From contig CANCOY010000109.1 in the NCBI GenBank assembly GCA_947379865.1, forward strand, positions 1 through 11,590: a DNA stretch of 11,590 nt, written 5' to 3'. The position numbers and the translations under genes were made by a program. The notes under the pieces are model-generated. The model had not been told where the DNA came from and did no database searches. It was given only the letters and a program-made list of their open reading frames with translations. This DNA is from Acetobacteraceae bacterium. GTDB taxonomy: Bacteria; Pseudomonadota; Alphaproteobacteria; Zavarziniales; Zavarziniaceae. This document shows, in pieces, positions 1 to 6,797 of this stretch. Numbering within the stretch: the first letter of the stretch is position 1; each line of letters opens with the position of its first letter.

Positions 1-602
1 ATGCCATGACCATCTACATGGCCGCCCCTTTGTTCGTTACCGCCTTGTCCGTGCCGTTTCTGGGGGAAAAGGTGGGCGTGCACAGGTGGTCGGCGGTGGT
101 GGTGGGCTTTGTCGGGGTGCTGCTGGTGCTTGGCCCGGGTGGCGGCACCTTTGGCTTGCCAGGCCTGGTGGCGGCGATTGGCAGCCTTGCCTATGCCTCC
201 ATGCTGGTGGCAACCCGTGATCTGCGCTCGGCCGGTGGCCTCAGCCTGCTGTCGACCCATACGGTGGTGCTGTTCGCCGCCTGTCTGCTGACCTGGCCTT
301 TTGGCTGGCCCTCGCCCACGCTGACCGATTCCGGCCTCATGCTGCTGCTTGGCCCCCTGGCGCTGCTGGGCCATGCCCTCATGAACCGCTCCCTCTCCCT
401 CAGCCCGGCAGCAATAGTGGTGCCGTTCCAATATACCTCGATCCTGTGGGCAACCGTGCTTGGCTGGCTTGTCTGGGGTCACATGCCAACGATCCAGGTG
501 GCGGCAGGGGGCACGCTGATTGTTGGGGCAGGTCTCTATATTCTGTACCGCGAACATGTTCTGTCGCGCACCATCAGCGACAGCGTTGTAGAACCGGCCT
601 GA
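1..602 (+). CDS. EamA/DMT-family drug/metabolite transporter, C-terminal part (5' end outside window)
   Basis: Integral membrane transporter of the drug/metabolite (EamA) superfamily; these proteins have about ten helices in two repeated halves and usually export small metabolites. The open frame already runs at the left edge (the codon before the first ATG at 6 is sense), and about 200 residues remain of a family norm near 290-300, so the N-terminal third is missing. What is visible is the end of the first EamA repeat (the TALSVPFLGEKVG segment, then a hydrophobic stretch and a GPGGG turn) and the whole second repeat. The second repeat ends in the typical run VPFQYTSILWATVLGWLVWG, then an IVGAGLYILYRE helix that closes the fold. 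The stop is 17 bases before queF, which suggests one transcript. The substrate cannot be read from sequence. Family assignment is firm; the true start is unknown. Confidence 0.9.
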   Translation, partial: AMTIYMAAPLFVTALSVPFLGEKVGVHRWSAVVVGFVGVLLVLGPGGGTFGLPGLVAAIGSLAYASMLVATRDLRSAGGLSLLSTHTVVLFAACLLTWPFGWPSPTLTDSGLMLLLGPLALLGHALMNRSLSLSPAAIVVPFQYTSILWATVLGWLVWGHMPTIQVAAGGTLIVGAGLYILYREHVLSRTISDSVVEPA

Positions 603-619
603 CCCAGCGGAGTAGTCTG

Positions 620-1072
620 ATGACCGACCACCTGACCCAGCTTGGCAGCCACGCCGGCCTGCCCGCCTCACCAGAAGAAGCCGTGCTGGAACGGATCAAT
701 AATCCCCATCCCGACATGCGCTATGTGGCGCGCTTTACGGCGCCCGAATTCACCTCGCTGTGCCCTGTCACCGGGCAGCCGGATTTCGCCCATATTGTAA
801 TCGACTATGTGCCGGGACCATTCCTGGTCGAATCCAAGTCCCTGAAGCTCTATCTGGGCGCCTTCAGGAACCATGGGGCCTTCCACGAGGCCTGCACCCT
901 GGACATCGCCCGCCGCCTGGTCGACACGCTGGCGCCACAGTGGCTGCGCATCGCGGGCTACTGGTATCCCCGTGGCGGCATTCCGATTGACGTGTTCTGG
1001 CAGACGGGCGCTGTGCCCGGGGGCGTCTGGGTGCCTGATACGGGCGTCGCCCCCTATCGCGGCCGGGGCTGA
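620..1072 (+). CDS. queF: NADPH-dependent 7-cyano-7-deazaguanine (preQ0) reductase, type I
   Basis: Cytosolic enzyme of queuosine synthesis that reduces the nitrile of preQ0 to the aminomethyl group of preQ1 with two NADPH. The 150-residue length fits the short, single-domain (Bacillus-type) QueF of the tunnelling fold rather than the 280-residue E. coli type. The signature ESKSLKLY is at residues 71-78, followed by FRNHGAFHE. Cys48 (in FTSLCPVTGQPDF) fits the nucleophile that forms the thioimide, Asp55 the proton donor and Glu90 the substrate-binding acid; their spacing (7 and 42) equals that of Cys55, Asp62 and Glu97 in B. subtilis QueF. The ATG at 620 is chosen because CGGAG (608-612) lies 7 bases upstream; the frame stays open further upstream but that would overlap the transporter. 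No other queuosine gene is in the window. Confidence 0.96.
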   Translation: MTDHLTQLGSHAGLPASPEEAVLERINNPHPDMRYVARFTAPEFTSLCPVTGQPDFAHIVIDYVPGPFLVESKSLKLYLGAFRNHGAFHEACTLDIARRLVDTLAPQWLRIAGYWYPRGGIPIDVFWQTGAVPGGVWVPDTGVAPYRGRG

Positions 1073-1075
1073 GGC

Positions 1076-1723
1076 CTATTCGGCGTCGGGCTGCCGGGCC
1101 GGATGGGCGGCGGCAAAGGCGGGATGCTCTGCACAGGCTGCATCAATTGCGACCAGGGTGGGCCATACCGACACGTCGCAGCCAAAACGGCGGGCGTTGA
1201 ACATCTGGGGTACCAGGCAGACATCGGCATGGGTGGGGCTTGACCCGAACACGAACGGCCCGGTCCCCCGGCTTGCCAGCGCCATCTGTTCCAGCGCATC
1301 AAATCCGGCAGCGATCCAGTGGCGCACCCAGATGTCGCGGGCGTTCTTGTCGGCGCCAAGCTCGGCTTCCAGATACTTCAGCAGGCGGAGGTTATTGACC
1401 GGGTGGATGTCACAGGCGATGGCCTGGGCAAAGGCACGCACCCGCGCCCGCACCACAGGATCCGATGGCAGCAGCCCCGGCGCGGGATGGGTCTCCTCGA
1501 GATACTCAAGGATCGCCATGGACTGCATCAGCACCACATCGCCATCCACATAGGCCGGTACAAGGCCCTGCGGATTCAGTGCCCGGAACGCCGCGCCATG
1601 CTGCTGGCCACCATCGCGCAACAGATGCACGCCCACCTGCTCGAAGGCGATACCCTTGTAATGCAGGGCGATGCGCACCCGATAGGCGGCACTGGACCGG
1701 AAGTAGCCGTGCAGAACCGGCAT
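1076..1723 (-). CDS. maiA: Maleylacetoacetate isomerase (zeta-class glutathione S-transferase)
   Basis: Glutathione-dependent cytosolic isomerase that turns 4-maleylacetoacetate into 4-fumarylacetoacetate, the second step after homogentisate ring opening (HmgC in Pseudomonas putida). The 215-residue protein is the usual length. The thioredoxin-like N-terminal domain (about 1-80) carries the zeta-class motif SSAAYRVRIAL at residues 10-20, then NPQGLVPAY and the glutathione-contact turn QSMAILEYLEE. The all-helical C-terminal domain follows, with ACDIHPVNNLRLLKYL and the late segment HADVCLVPQMFNARRF. The Cys of the eukaryotic SSC motif is Ala12 here; bacterial members often lack it, and Ser10 is the likely thiol-activating residue. 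It is the last gene of the operon, 5 bases after the DUF2783 gene, and ends 3 bases from the convergent queF stop, which leaves no room for a separate terminator. Confidence 0.95.
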   Translation of the reverse strand: MPVLHGYFRSSAAYRVRIALHYKGIAFEQVGVHLLRDGGQQHGAAFRALNPQGLVPAYVDGDVVLMQSMAILEYLEETHPAPGLLPSDPVVRARVRAFAQAIACDIHPVNNLRLLKYLEAELGADKNARDIWVRHWIAAGFDALEQMALASRGTGPFVFGSSPTHADVCLVPQMFNARRFGCDVSVWPTLVAIDAACAEHPAFAAAHPARQPDAE

Positions 1724-1728
1724 CGGCC

Positions 1729-1929
1729 CTACTCCAGCGCTGCGGCACGGGCGACCGCGAGGGCTTCCAGCACCACCGCCTCGTCGCCAATGTGATTGGC
1801 CAGCACAAAGACCAGACGCGCATGCAGACGGTCGCTGGCCGCCTCATCCAGCTCGCGATGGGCCTCGACAAGGGCCTCGAACAGGTCATCGGCACGCGCC
1901 AGGCGCGGTTCTGTCAGCAGCCTGTTCAT
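1729..1929 (-). CDS. DUF2783 small protein, candidate coupling subunit of the adjacent hydroxylase (MhaB-like)
   Basis: A 66-residue, mostly helical, acidic protein with no signal peptide or membrane segment. The core (residues about 12-60: DDLFEALVEAHREL, then LHARLVFVLANHIGDE and a terminal helix) matches what I know of the DUF2783 family, which recurs beside FAD-dependent aromatic hydroxylases. Its ATG overlaps the stop of the hydroxylase gene as ATGA (1926-1929), with GGGAGG (1937-1942) 7 bases upstream, so translation is probably coupled at a fixed ratio. In P. putida, 3-hydroxyphenylacetate 6-hydroxylase needs a flavoprotein (MhaA) and a small coupling protein (MhaB). The size and position here make an MhaB role likely, but that is inference from context and recollection. 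Gene and family are sure; the role is moderately supported. Confidence 0.88.
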   Translation of the reverse strand: MNRLLTEPRLARADDLFEALVEAHRELDEAASDRLHARLVFVLANHIGDEAVVLEALAVARAAALE

Positions 1930-3563
1930 GCCATAGCCTCCCTCACCCGGCCCATGGCACGGTCGCGCGCCTCAAGCAGCGCCGCCACATCGAACTGGCG
2001 GAAACGTGCCGCCACATGCTGGTCGGGCCGGACAAGATAGGTCGTGCCCGCCCGGCCATCGTAACGCCCGGCAATCAGCCCCGCCGCGTCGCGCACACTG
2101 CCCGCCCCCTCACCCACCACACAGAGGGAGATGGGCACAGGGCCTTCGGCAAGCCGTGCGCGATCACGCGGCGAGACATCACCAAATACCAGCGCCGTAA
2201 AGCCAGTCGCCATATGGTGCAGCAGCCAGTCGCCACCTGCGGCTTCCACGGGCGCATCAATCAGTGGGGCTCCCGGCGCTGGCCCCGCAACAAAGGCATC
2301 ACGGTCAGCTGTCGAGAGGGGCGAGGCCGCATAGGCATGAGGCCGCGAAAGCCGCCCTGAATTGACCAGTGGCCGAGCAAAGGCATGGGAAGCAGCAAGT
2401 TCCAGCGCAGCATCGCGGAAGGCACGACTGGCCCCGTTCTTGGGCGAAATGAAATCGGTGGAGCGGGTGGAGTTCAGGATGTTTTCATCCGCCGCCGGAA
2501 TACGCTCTGCATCATAGCTGTCGATCAGACTCTCCGGAGCTGCTCCTGAGAGAACCAGCGCCAGCTTCCAGCCGAGGTTATCCACATCCTGCACCCCGCC
2601 ATTGCCGCCACGGGCGCCAAAGGGCGAGACCTGATGCGCGCTGTCGCCCGCAAAAACGACACGGCCATGGCGGAAGCGCTCAAGCCTGCGACAGCAGAAG
2701 GTATAGACCGACACCCAGTCGAGCTCGAAAGGCATGTCTGGCCCCAGCATGGCGCGCAGGCGCGGGATCACGCGCTCTGGCTGGCGCTCGACTTCCGGGT
2801 CGGCATCGGCACCCAGTTGCAGGTCGATACGGAAAACATCATCCGCCTGGCGGTGCAACAGGGCCGACTGGCCAGGATTGAAGGGGGGATCAAACCAGAA
2901 CCAGCGCTCGGTCGGGAACTCTGCCTTCATCTGCACATCGGCAATCAGGAAGCGGTCCTCAAAGATCTTGCCGTCAAACTCAAGGCCCAGGGTGCGGCGC
3001 ACCACGCTGCCAGCACCATCACAGGCAATCAACCAGTCGCAGGCAATGGAATAGGCGCCGTCTGGCGTTACGATGTCGAGTTCAACGCCAACCGGCAGCT
3101 GGCGGATGCCCGCAACCTCGTTCTTCCACCGCAGGTCAACAAGGCCGCTGGCAAGGGCTGCATCAACCAGATATTCCTCAAGGTAATATTGCTGCAGGTT
3201 GATGAATGCGGGCCACGCATGCCCTTCCTCCGGCTGCAGATTGAAGTCATAGATCTGACGGTCGCGCAAAAAGACCCGTCCAAGGTTCCAGAGGATGCCC
3301 TTGCCACGCAGGCGGTCGGCAATGCCCCAGCGATCATAGATTTCCAGCGCCCGCTTGGCATGGCAGATCGCCCTGCTGCCAACGCTGACGGTGTTGTTGT
3401 CGTCCAGCACCACGCTGGCCACACCGCGCCAGGCAAGGTCCACGGCCATGCCCAGCCCCACCATGCCGCCGCCGACGATGACCACCGGATGATGGCCACC
3501 GGACCGGTCCTGGTCGGCATTGCGGCGATAGGGATAGACCGGGTTCTGATAACTCAGCGGCAT
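1926..3563 (-). CDS. FAD-dependent aromatic hydroxylase (MhpA/MhaA-like), probable 3-hydroxyphenylacetate 6-hydroxylase
   Basis: Single-component-type flavoprotein hydroxylase (FAD_binding_3, group A) of 545 residues. It would use NAD(P)H and O2 to hydroxylate a phenolic acid. Three family motifs are in order: the ADP-binding GGGMVG (31-36) after a hydrophobic beta strand; CDG (181-183), the DG motif for FAD and NAD(P)H; and FAGDSAHQVSPFGARGGNGG (304-323), the GD motif that contacts the flavin ribityl chain. The C-terminal 160 residues form the thioredoxin-like tail seen in phenol hydroxylase/MhpA relatives. Databases often label such proteins 3-(3-hydroxyphenyl)propionate hydroxylase. Because the gene sits among hmgA, fahA and maiA with a DUF2783 partner, a homogentisate-forming MhaA role is more likely; the substrate is inferred. 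The ATG at 3563 is used because the longer frame (to 3659) runs back into the MBL gene, whose stop is 7 bases away. Confidence 0.92.
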   Translation of the reverse strand: MPLSYQNPVYPYRRNADQDRSGGHHPVVIVGGGMVGLGMAVDLAWRGVASVVLDDNNTVSVGSRAICHAKRALEIYDRWGIADRLRGKGILWNLGRVFLRDRQIYDFNLQPEEGHAWPAFINLQQYYLEEYLVDAALASGLVDLRWKNEVAGIRQLPVGVELDIVTPDGAYSIACDWLIACDGAGSVVRRTLGLEFDGKIFEDRFLIADVQMKAEFPTERWFWFDPPFNPGQSALLHRQADDVFRIDLQLGADADPEVERQPERVIPRLRAMLGPDMPFELDWVSVYTFCCRRLERFRHGRVVFAGDSAHQVSPFGARGGNGGVQDVDNLGWKLALVLSGAAPESLIDSYDAERIPAADENILNSTRSTDFISPKNGASRAFRDAALELAASHAFARPLVNSGRLSRPHAYAASPLSTADRDAFVAGPAPGAPLIDAPVEAAGGDWLLHHMATGFTALVFGDVSPRDRARLAEGPVPISLCVVGEGAGSVRDAAGLIAGRYDGRAGTTYLVRPDQHVAARFRQFDVAALLEARDRAMGRVREAMA

Positions 3564-3570
3564 GGGCGCC

Positions 3571-4527
3571 TCAGCGTGCCTGTTCCAGGGCGCGCCACAT
3601 CTCGACGTCGCGTTCCGCCGTCCAGATGCGGGGATGATCAAGGCCCTCAGCCTCGTCAAAGGCGCGGGTCACATCAAAGGGCATGCAATGATCAAAGATC
3701 ACCCACTGGCCAAAGCGCGGCCTTAACTCAGCCATGGCATCGTCATAGACCCGTTTAAGGGCATGGCCCTTGGCAACACCCGCCTTCACAGCCTCATAGA
3801 GGCGGCGAACGAAATCCTCGGTGGCAGCCAGAGCCCGCTCGCAATCAGCGGCATTGGTGAGGGCGCGGCCACGGCCGGGCACCAGCTTTTCCGGCTTGAG
3901 GGCGCGCAGCTTGGCAATGGTCTGGGGCCAATCGGCGAAATGGGCGTCGCCGGCATAGGGGGTCGCCTCAAACTCCACAAGGTCGCCGGAATAGAGCACC
4001 CGTTCTTCCGGCAGCCAGGCGATGGTGTCACCCTTGGTGTGGCCACGGCCGGGATGCATGATCTGCACCTCGCGCTTGCCAAGGAATACCGTCAGCGCAC
4101 GGTCGAAAACGATGTTGGGCCAGGTCAGGCCGGGCACCGTCTCCACCGCGCGGAACAGGCGGGGAAAGCGTCCGACCTCGGAAGCATAGTCCTGCTCGCC
4201 ACGCTCGGTGATCAGTTCATGGGTGCCACGGCTGGCGATGATGTTGCGGGCACCATAAGCGGACGCCCCCAGCACGCGGACGGCGTGATAGTGGCTGAGC
4301 ACCACCCAGTCGATCGGCTTGTCCGTCACCTTGCGGATACGGCTGATCACCTCCCCCGCCATCACGGGCGTTGCCTGGGTATCGATCACCATCACGCTGT
4401 CGTCGCCCACGATGATGCCGGAATTGGGGTCGCCCTCAGCCGTGAAGGCATAGAGGCCCGGTCCCAGTTCGTCGAACGTGATGGTCTTTTCTTCAAGATC
4501 GGCCTGTGAGGCGAATGCCTTGGTCAT
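3571..4527 (-). CDS. MBL-fold protein of the homogentisate operon with an incomplete metal site
   Basis: Metallo-beta-lactamase-fold protein of 318 residues, soluble, with no signal peptide. The usual strand order is present: SGIIVGDDSVMVIDTQAT (36-53), then VLSHYHAVRVLGASAY (76-91), HPGRGHTKGDTIAWLP (158-173) and LYSGDLVE (178-185). The HxHxDH motif reads H79-Y-H81-A-V83-R84, so the second-site Asp and His are replaced. The last ligand His, normally in a PGHG turn, is Arg219 (PGRGR). H79, H81, H163 and D182 remain, enough for one metal. From memory, the HYHAVRVLG and GRGHTKGDT segments recur in homologues near homogentisate genes, so this looks like a conserved subfamily rather than decay. 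A hydrolytic role on a pathway thioester or lactone is possible but unproven. It starts 29 bases after fahA, with AAAGGA about 7 bases upstream of the ATG. Confidence 0.9.
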   Translation of the reverse strand: MTKAFASQADLEEKTITFDELGPGLYAFTAEGDPNSGIIVGDDSVMVIDTQATPVMAGEVISRIRKVTDKPIDWVVLSHYHAVRVLGASAYGARNIIASRGTHELITERGEQDYASEVGRFPRLFRAVETVPGLTWPNIVFDRALTVFLGKREVQIMHPGRGHTKGDTIAWLPEERVLYSGDLVEFEATPYAGDAHFADWPQTIAKLRALKPEKLVPGRGRALTNAADCERALAATEDFVRRLYEAVKAGVAKGHALKRVYDDAMAELRPRFGQWVIFDHCMPFDVTRAFDEAEGLDHPRIWTAERDVEMWRALEQAR

Positions 4528-4556
4528 GCCCTGTCCTTTCGTCTTGCGCGGCGGCC

Positions 4557-5567
4557 TCAGCCGAGGATGCGCACAGTCTGGTCTATGGCGCCGAAAAGGG
4601 AGATACCCCTGGCATCCGTCATCTCGATGCGCACATGGTCTGCGTGCTGCATGAAGGGAGTGGCCGGCTTGCCATCGGCAAGGGTTTCCAGCATGCGCAC
4701 CTCGGCGATGCAGGAATAGCCAACGCCACCATCAGTCACGCGGGAGCCATGCAGCGTGCCCTGCTTGTTCGAAACCGTGCCCGAGCCCACGATGGTGCCA
4801 GCCACCAGGCGGCGGGTGCGGGCGGCATGGGCTATCAGTTCGGGAAAGCCAAAGGTCATGTCGACGCCCGCATTGGGACGACCGAACAAGGCCCCGTTGA
4901 GGTGGGAGCAGAGCGGCAGGTTCAGCCGGCTGCCATCCCAGGCGTCGCCTAGTTCGTCCGGTGTCAGCGCAAGGGGGGCAAAGCTGCTGGAGGGCTTGGC
5001 CTGGAAAAAGCCAAACCCCTTGTTCAGTTCACCCGGAATAAGGTTCCGCAGGCTGACATCATTGACGATCATCACCAGGCGGATAAAGCGCCCGGCCTCG
5101 GCAACAGACACGCCCATGGGAACATCATCGGTAACAACCGCCACCTCAGCCTCAAAGTCCACCCCCCAGTCGGCACTGCCGGCGACAATCTCTTCGGTCG
5201 GCGCAAGGAAGGTATCGGAGCCGCCCTGGTACATCAGCGGGTCTGTCCAGAAGCTTGCCGGCATCTCTGCCCCGCGCGCCTTGCGCACCAGTTCGACGTG
5301 ATTCACATAGGCCGAACCGTCTGCCCACTGATAGGCGCGTGGCAGGGGCGAGGCCAGCCGCGATGGGTCATAGGCCACCACCCCCACAGCCTTTCCCGCA
5401 TCGAGCGCCGCCTGCTCAGCCGCAAGGCGGGGGGCAAGGCTTGCCCAGTCATCCAGGGCTGCCTGCAGTGTTGGGGCTGCTGCGGCTGGCACCATCTGCT
5501 GCCGGGCAGCATTCACGAGCATGAGTTGGCCATCGCGGCGGCCGGTCCTGAGGGTTGCCAGACGCAC
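4557..5567 (-). CDS. fahA: Fumarylacetoacetase (fumarylacetoacetate hydrolase), GTG start
   Basis: Cytosolic C-C hydrolase that splits 4-fumarylacetoacetate into fumarate and acetoacetate, the last step of the homogentisate pathway (HmgB in P. putida). The 336-residue protein has an N-terminal domain of about 80 residues opening with the typical RLATLRTGRRDGQL, then the FAH beta-roll domain. E139 and E141 (VDFEAEV) and D170 (MIVNDVSLRN) fit the divalent-metal ligands E199, E201 and D233 of mouse FAH. K191 in QAKPSSSFAP fits a conserved active-site Lys, and LNGALFG.PN and AGTIVGSGTVSN follow near the C terminus. The start is GTG at 5567: GGAG (5575-5578) lies 7 bases upstream, and the protein then begins where family members begin. 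An in-frame ATG at 5600 would overlap hmgA and add an unconserved tail. Only 4 bases separate it from the hmgA stop. Confidence 0.95.
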   Translation of the reverse strand: MRLATLRTGRRDGQLMLVNAARQQMVPAAAAPTLQAALDDWASLAPRLAAEQAALDAGKAVGVVAYDPSRLASPLPRAYQWADGSAYVNHVELVRKARGAEMPASFWTDPLMYQGGSDTFLAPTEEIVAGSADWGVDFEAEVAVVTDDVPMGVSVAEAGRFIRLVMIVNDVSLRNLIPGELNKGFGFFQAKPSSSFAPLALTPDELGDAWDGSRLNLPLCSHLNGALFGRPNAGVDMTFGFPELIAHAARTRRLVAGTIVGSGTVSNKQGTLHGSRVTDGGVGYSCIAEVRMLETLADGKPATPFMQHADHVRIEMTDARGISLFGAIDQTVRILG

Positions 5568-5571
5568 GATG

Positions 5572-6720
5572 TTACTCCGCACCCTTGGGAGGGGTGACAT
5601 TCCAGGACTGGTGATAGCTGACAAGCTCGACACCCGGGGCAAAATCCGCCGGCTCAAGCGGGTCGCGGGCGTCGATCATCACGGCATATTCATCCGTCCC
5701 CGGTTTTTCCTGCTTGAAGGCCTTGGTCAGTGCCTTGGGATGGGGCCCGTGGGTAAAGCCGCAGGGGTGGAACGTCAGCATGCCCGGCTTGATGTTGTCG
5801 CGGCTGAAGAAGTCCCCATCGTGATAGAAGATGACCTCGTCGAAATCATCATTGTTGTGGAAGAAAGGGACCTTCAGGGCACCCGGGTCCGTCTCGAACG
5901 GGCGCGGCACAAAGGTGCACACAACAAAGCGTGGCGCCACGAAGGTGGTGTGGGCCGATGGCGGTACATGATAGCGATGGCTGGAGATGGGCCGGATATC
6001 AGCCACATTGATGCGCACCGGCGCCAGATTGCCATGCCAACCCACCGCATCAAGCGGATTATAGGGATAGGTCACCGTGGACAACTGGCCCAGACGCTTG
6101 ACCACAACCCGTGTCTCCCGCTCGGACTTCTGGGCCTGAAAGGCTTCATCCAGTTCCGGCAGGTCCAGCATGGCAGGGTCAAAGATGGCATGTGCGCCCA
6201 GCATGCCCTTGTCGGGCAGGCCGTAGGAGGCGTTGGTTGCCTCGATCAGCAGGGCCTCTACCGGTTCGGCACAGTCGATCCGCCACATGGTGGAGCGCGG
6301 CAGCACGACATAGTCGCCCGCCTTCACCGCCAGATGGCCATAGTCGCAATAAAGGTGGGCGCGGCCGCGATGGATGAACACCAGTTCGTCGCCATCAGCA
6401 TTGCGGGCCAGATGGTCCATCGCCCGCGGCGCCTTCCAGAAGCGGATGCGCGTGGCGGCATTGGCCAGGATGACAGGGGCATCGAAGGGCGACGCCTGAC
6501 CAACATCTGTACCCGTCTGATTGAGGTCAAAGGCGCGTGGGCGCAAAGGCCCTTCCCACGAGATCCAGCCCGTGGGCGGATGGGCATGGTGCATCTGGGT
6601 GGCGGGGCCAAAGAAGCCGTCGCGGCCAATTTCACGCTCGAAGGTGCCGGGAGGCAGATCCGCATGGGCCTGGCGCGAGGCGGTACCGGCGACGCGCGGA
6701 AAGCTGATGTGCTGTTTCAT
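5572..6720 (-). CDS. hmgA: Homogentisate 1,2-dioxygenase
   Basis: Fe(II)-dependent ring-cleaving dioxygenase with a cupin fold that opens homogentisate to 4-maleylacetoacetate using O2. The 382-residue length matches the shorter bacterial branch of the family, not the roughly 430-445-residue human/Pseudomonas form. Conserved blocks include FPRVAGTASRQAHADLP near the N terminus, RNADGDELVFIHRG (first cupin), STVTYPYNPLDAVGWHG, HTTFVAPRFVVCTFVPRPFE and HPCGFTHGPHP. H288, E295 and H324 fit the iron ligands H335, E341 and H371 of the human enzyme, with one extra residue between the first two. The ATG at 6720 gives the usual N terminus and has GGAG 6 bases upstream; an in-frame ATG at 6732 with AGGG about 8 bases upstream is an alternative. 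It is the first gene of the operon, under the MarR-operator promoter at 6769-6797. Confidence 0.95.
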   Translation of the reverse strand: MKQHISFPRVAGTASRQAHADLPPGTFEREIGRDGFFGPATQMHHAHPPTGWISWEGPLRPRAFDLNQTGTDVGQASPFDAPVILANAATRIRFWKAPRAMDHLARNADGDELVFIHRGRAHLYCDYGHLAVKAGDYVVLPRSTMWRIDCAEPVEALLIEATNASYGLPDKGMLGAHAIFDPAMLDLPELDEAFQAQKSERETRVVVKRLGQLSTVTYPYNPLDAVGWHGNLAPVRINVADIRPISSHRYHVPPSAHTTFVAPRFVVCTFVPRPFETDPGALKVPFFHNNDDFDEVIFYHDGDFFSRDNIKPGMLTFHPCGFTHGPHPKALTKAFKQEKPGTDEYAVMIDARDPLEPADFAPGVELVSYHQSWNVTPPKGAE

Positions 6721-6768
6721 CTCCCGCTCCATAATGGCGCCCTGTTCCAAGGCTGCCTGACTCTGGCC

Positions 6769-6797
6769 ATATTCGTTACAGGTGAAACGATTGTCAA
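6769..6797 (-). promoter_or_regulatory. Sigma-70-type promoter of the hmg operon
   Basis: Read on the minus strand, a perfect -35 box TTGACA (6797-6792) is followed by a 17-base spacer and GAATAT (6774-6769). The second box keeps the A2, A5 and T6 of the -10 consensus. Transcription would start near 6762 and give a leader of about 40 bases before hmgA. The spacer is almost wholly taken up by the palindrome at 6773-6790, which explains how a divergent repressor could control the operon. The -35 box lies inside the marR coding region. The -10 box is weak, so the exact start is a prediction. Confidence 0.7.
6773..6790. promoter_or_regulatory. 18-base palindromic operator, probable MarR-family binding site
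   Basis: The sequence TCGTTACAGGTGAAACGA is a near-perfect inverted repeat: TCGTTnCA pairs with TGnAACGA, so seven of nine positions per half are symmetric. Length and centre spacing suit a MarR dimer. It sits between the -35 and -10 boxes of the hmg promoter and overlaps both the GTG (6782) and the AGGTGA ribosome site of the divergent marR gene, so one bound dimer could block both directions. I found no second copy elsewhere in the window, including the 8456-8698 gap. Binding by the adjacent regulator is inferred from position and symmetry. Confidence 0.75.

Noticed and set aside
446..619. N-terminal extension of queF by 58 codons
   Set aside because: It would overlap the transporter coding region, lacks a ribosome site, and the ATG at 620 gives the normal type I QueF length.
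1049..1070. GCCCC...GGGGC inverted repeat at the end of queF as a terminator
   Set aside because: The stem is short, the loop is about 10 bases and no T-run follows; it is inside coding sequence that the QueF C terminus explains.
3564..3659. N-terminal extension of the FAD hydroxylase by 32 codons
   Set aside because: It lies within the end of the MBL-fold gene in another frame and adds a basic, unconserved tail; the ATG at 3563 follows the MBL stop by 7 bases.
2634..3758. A 374-codon plus-strand open frame opposite the FAD hydroxylase
   Set aside because: The minus strand encodes all three flavoprotein hydroxylase motifs; the plus frame is a codon-bias shadow.
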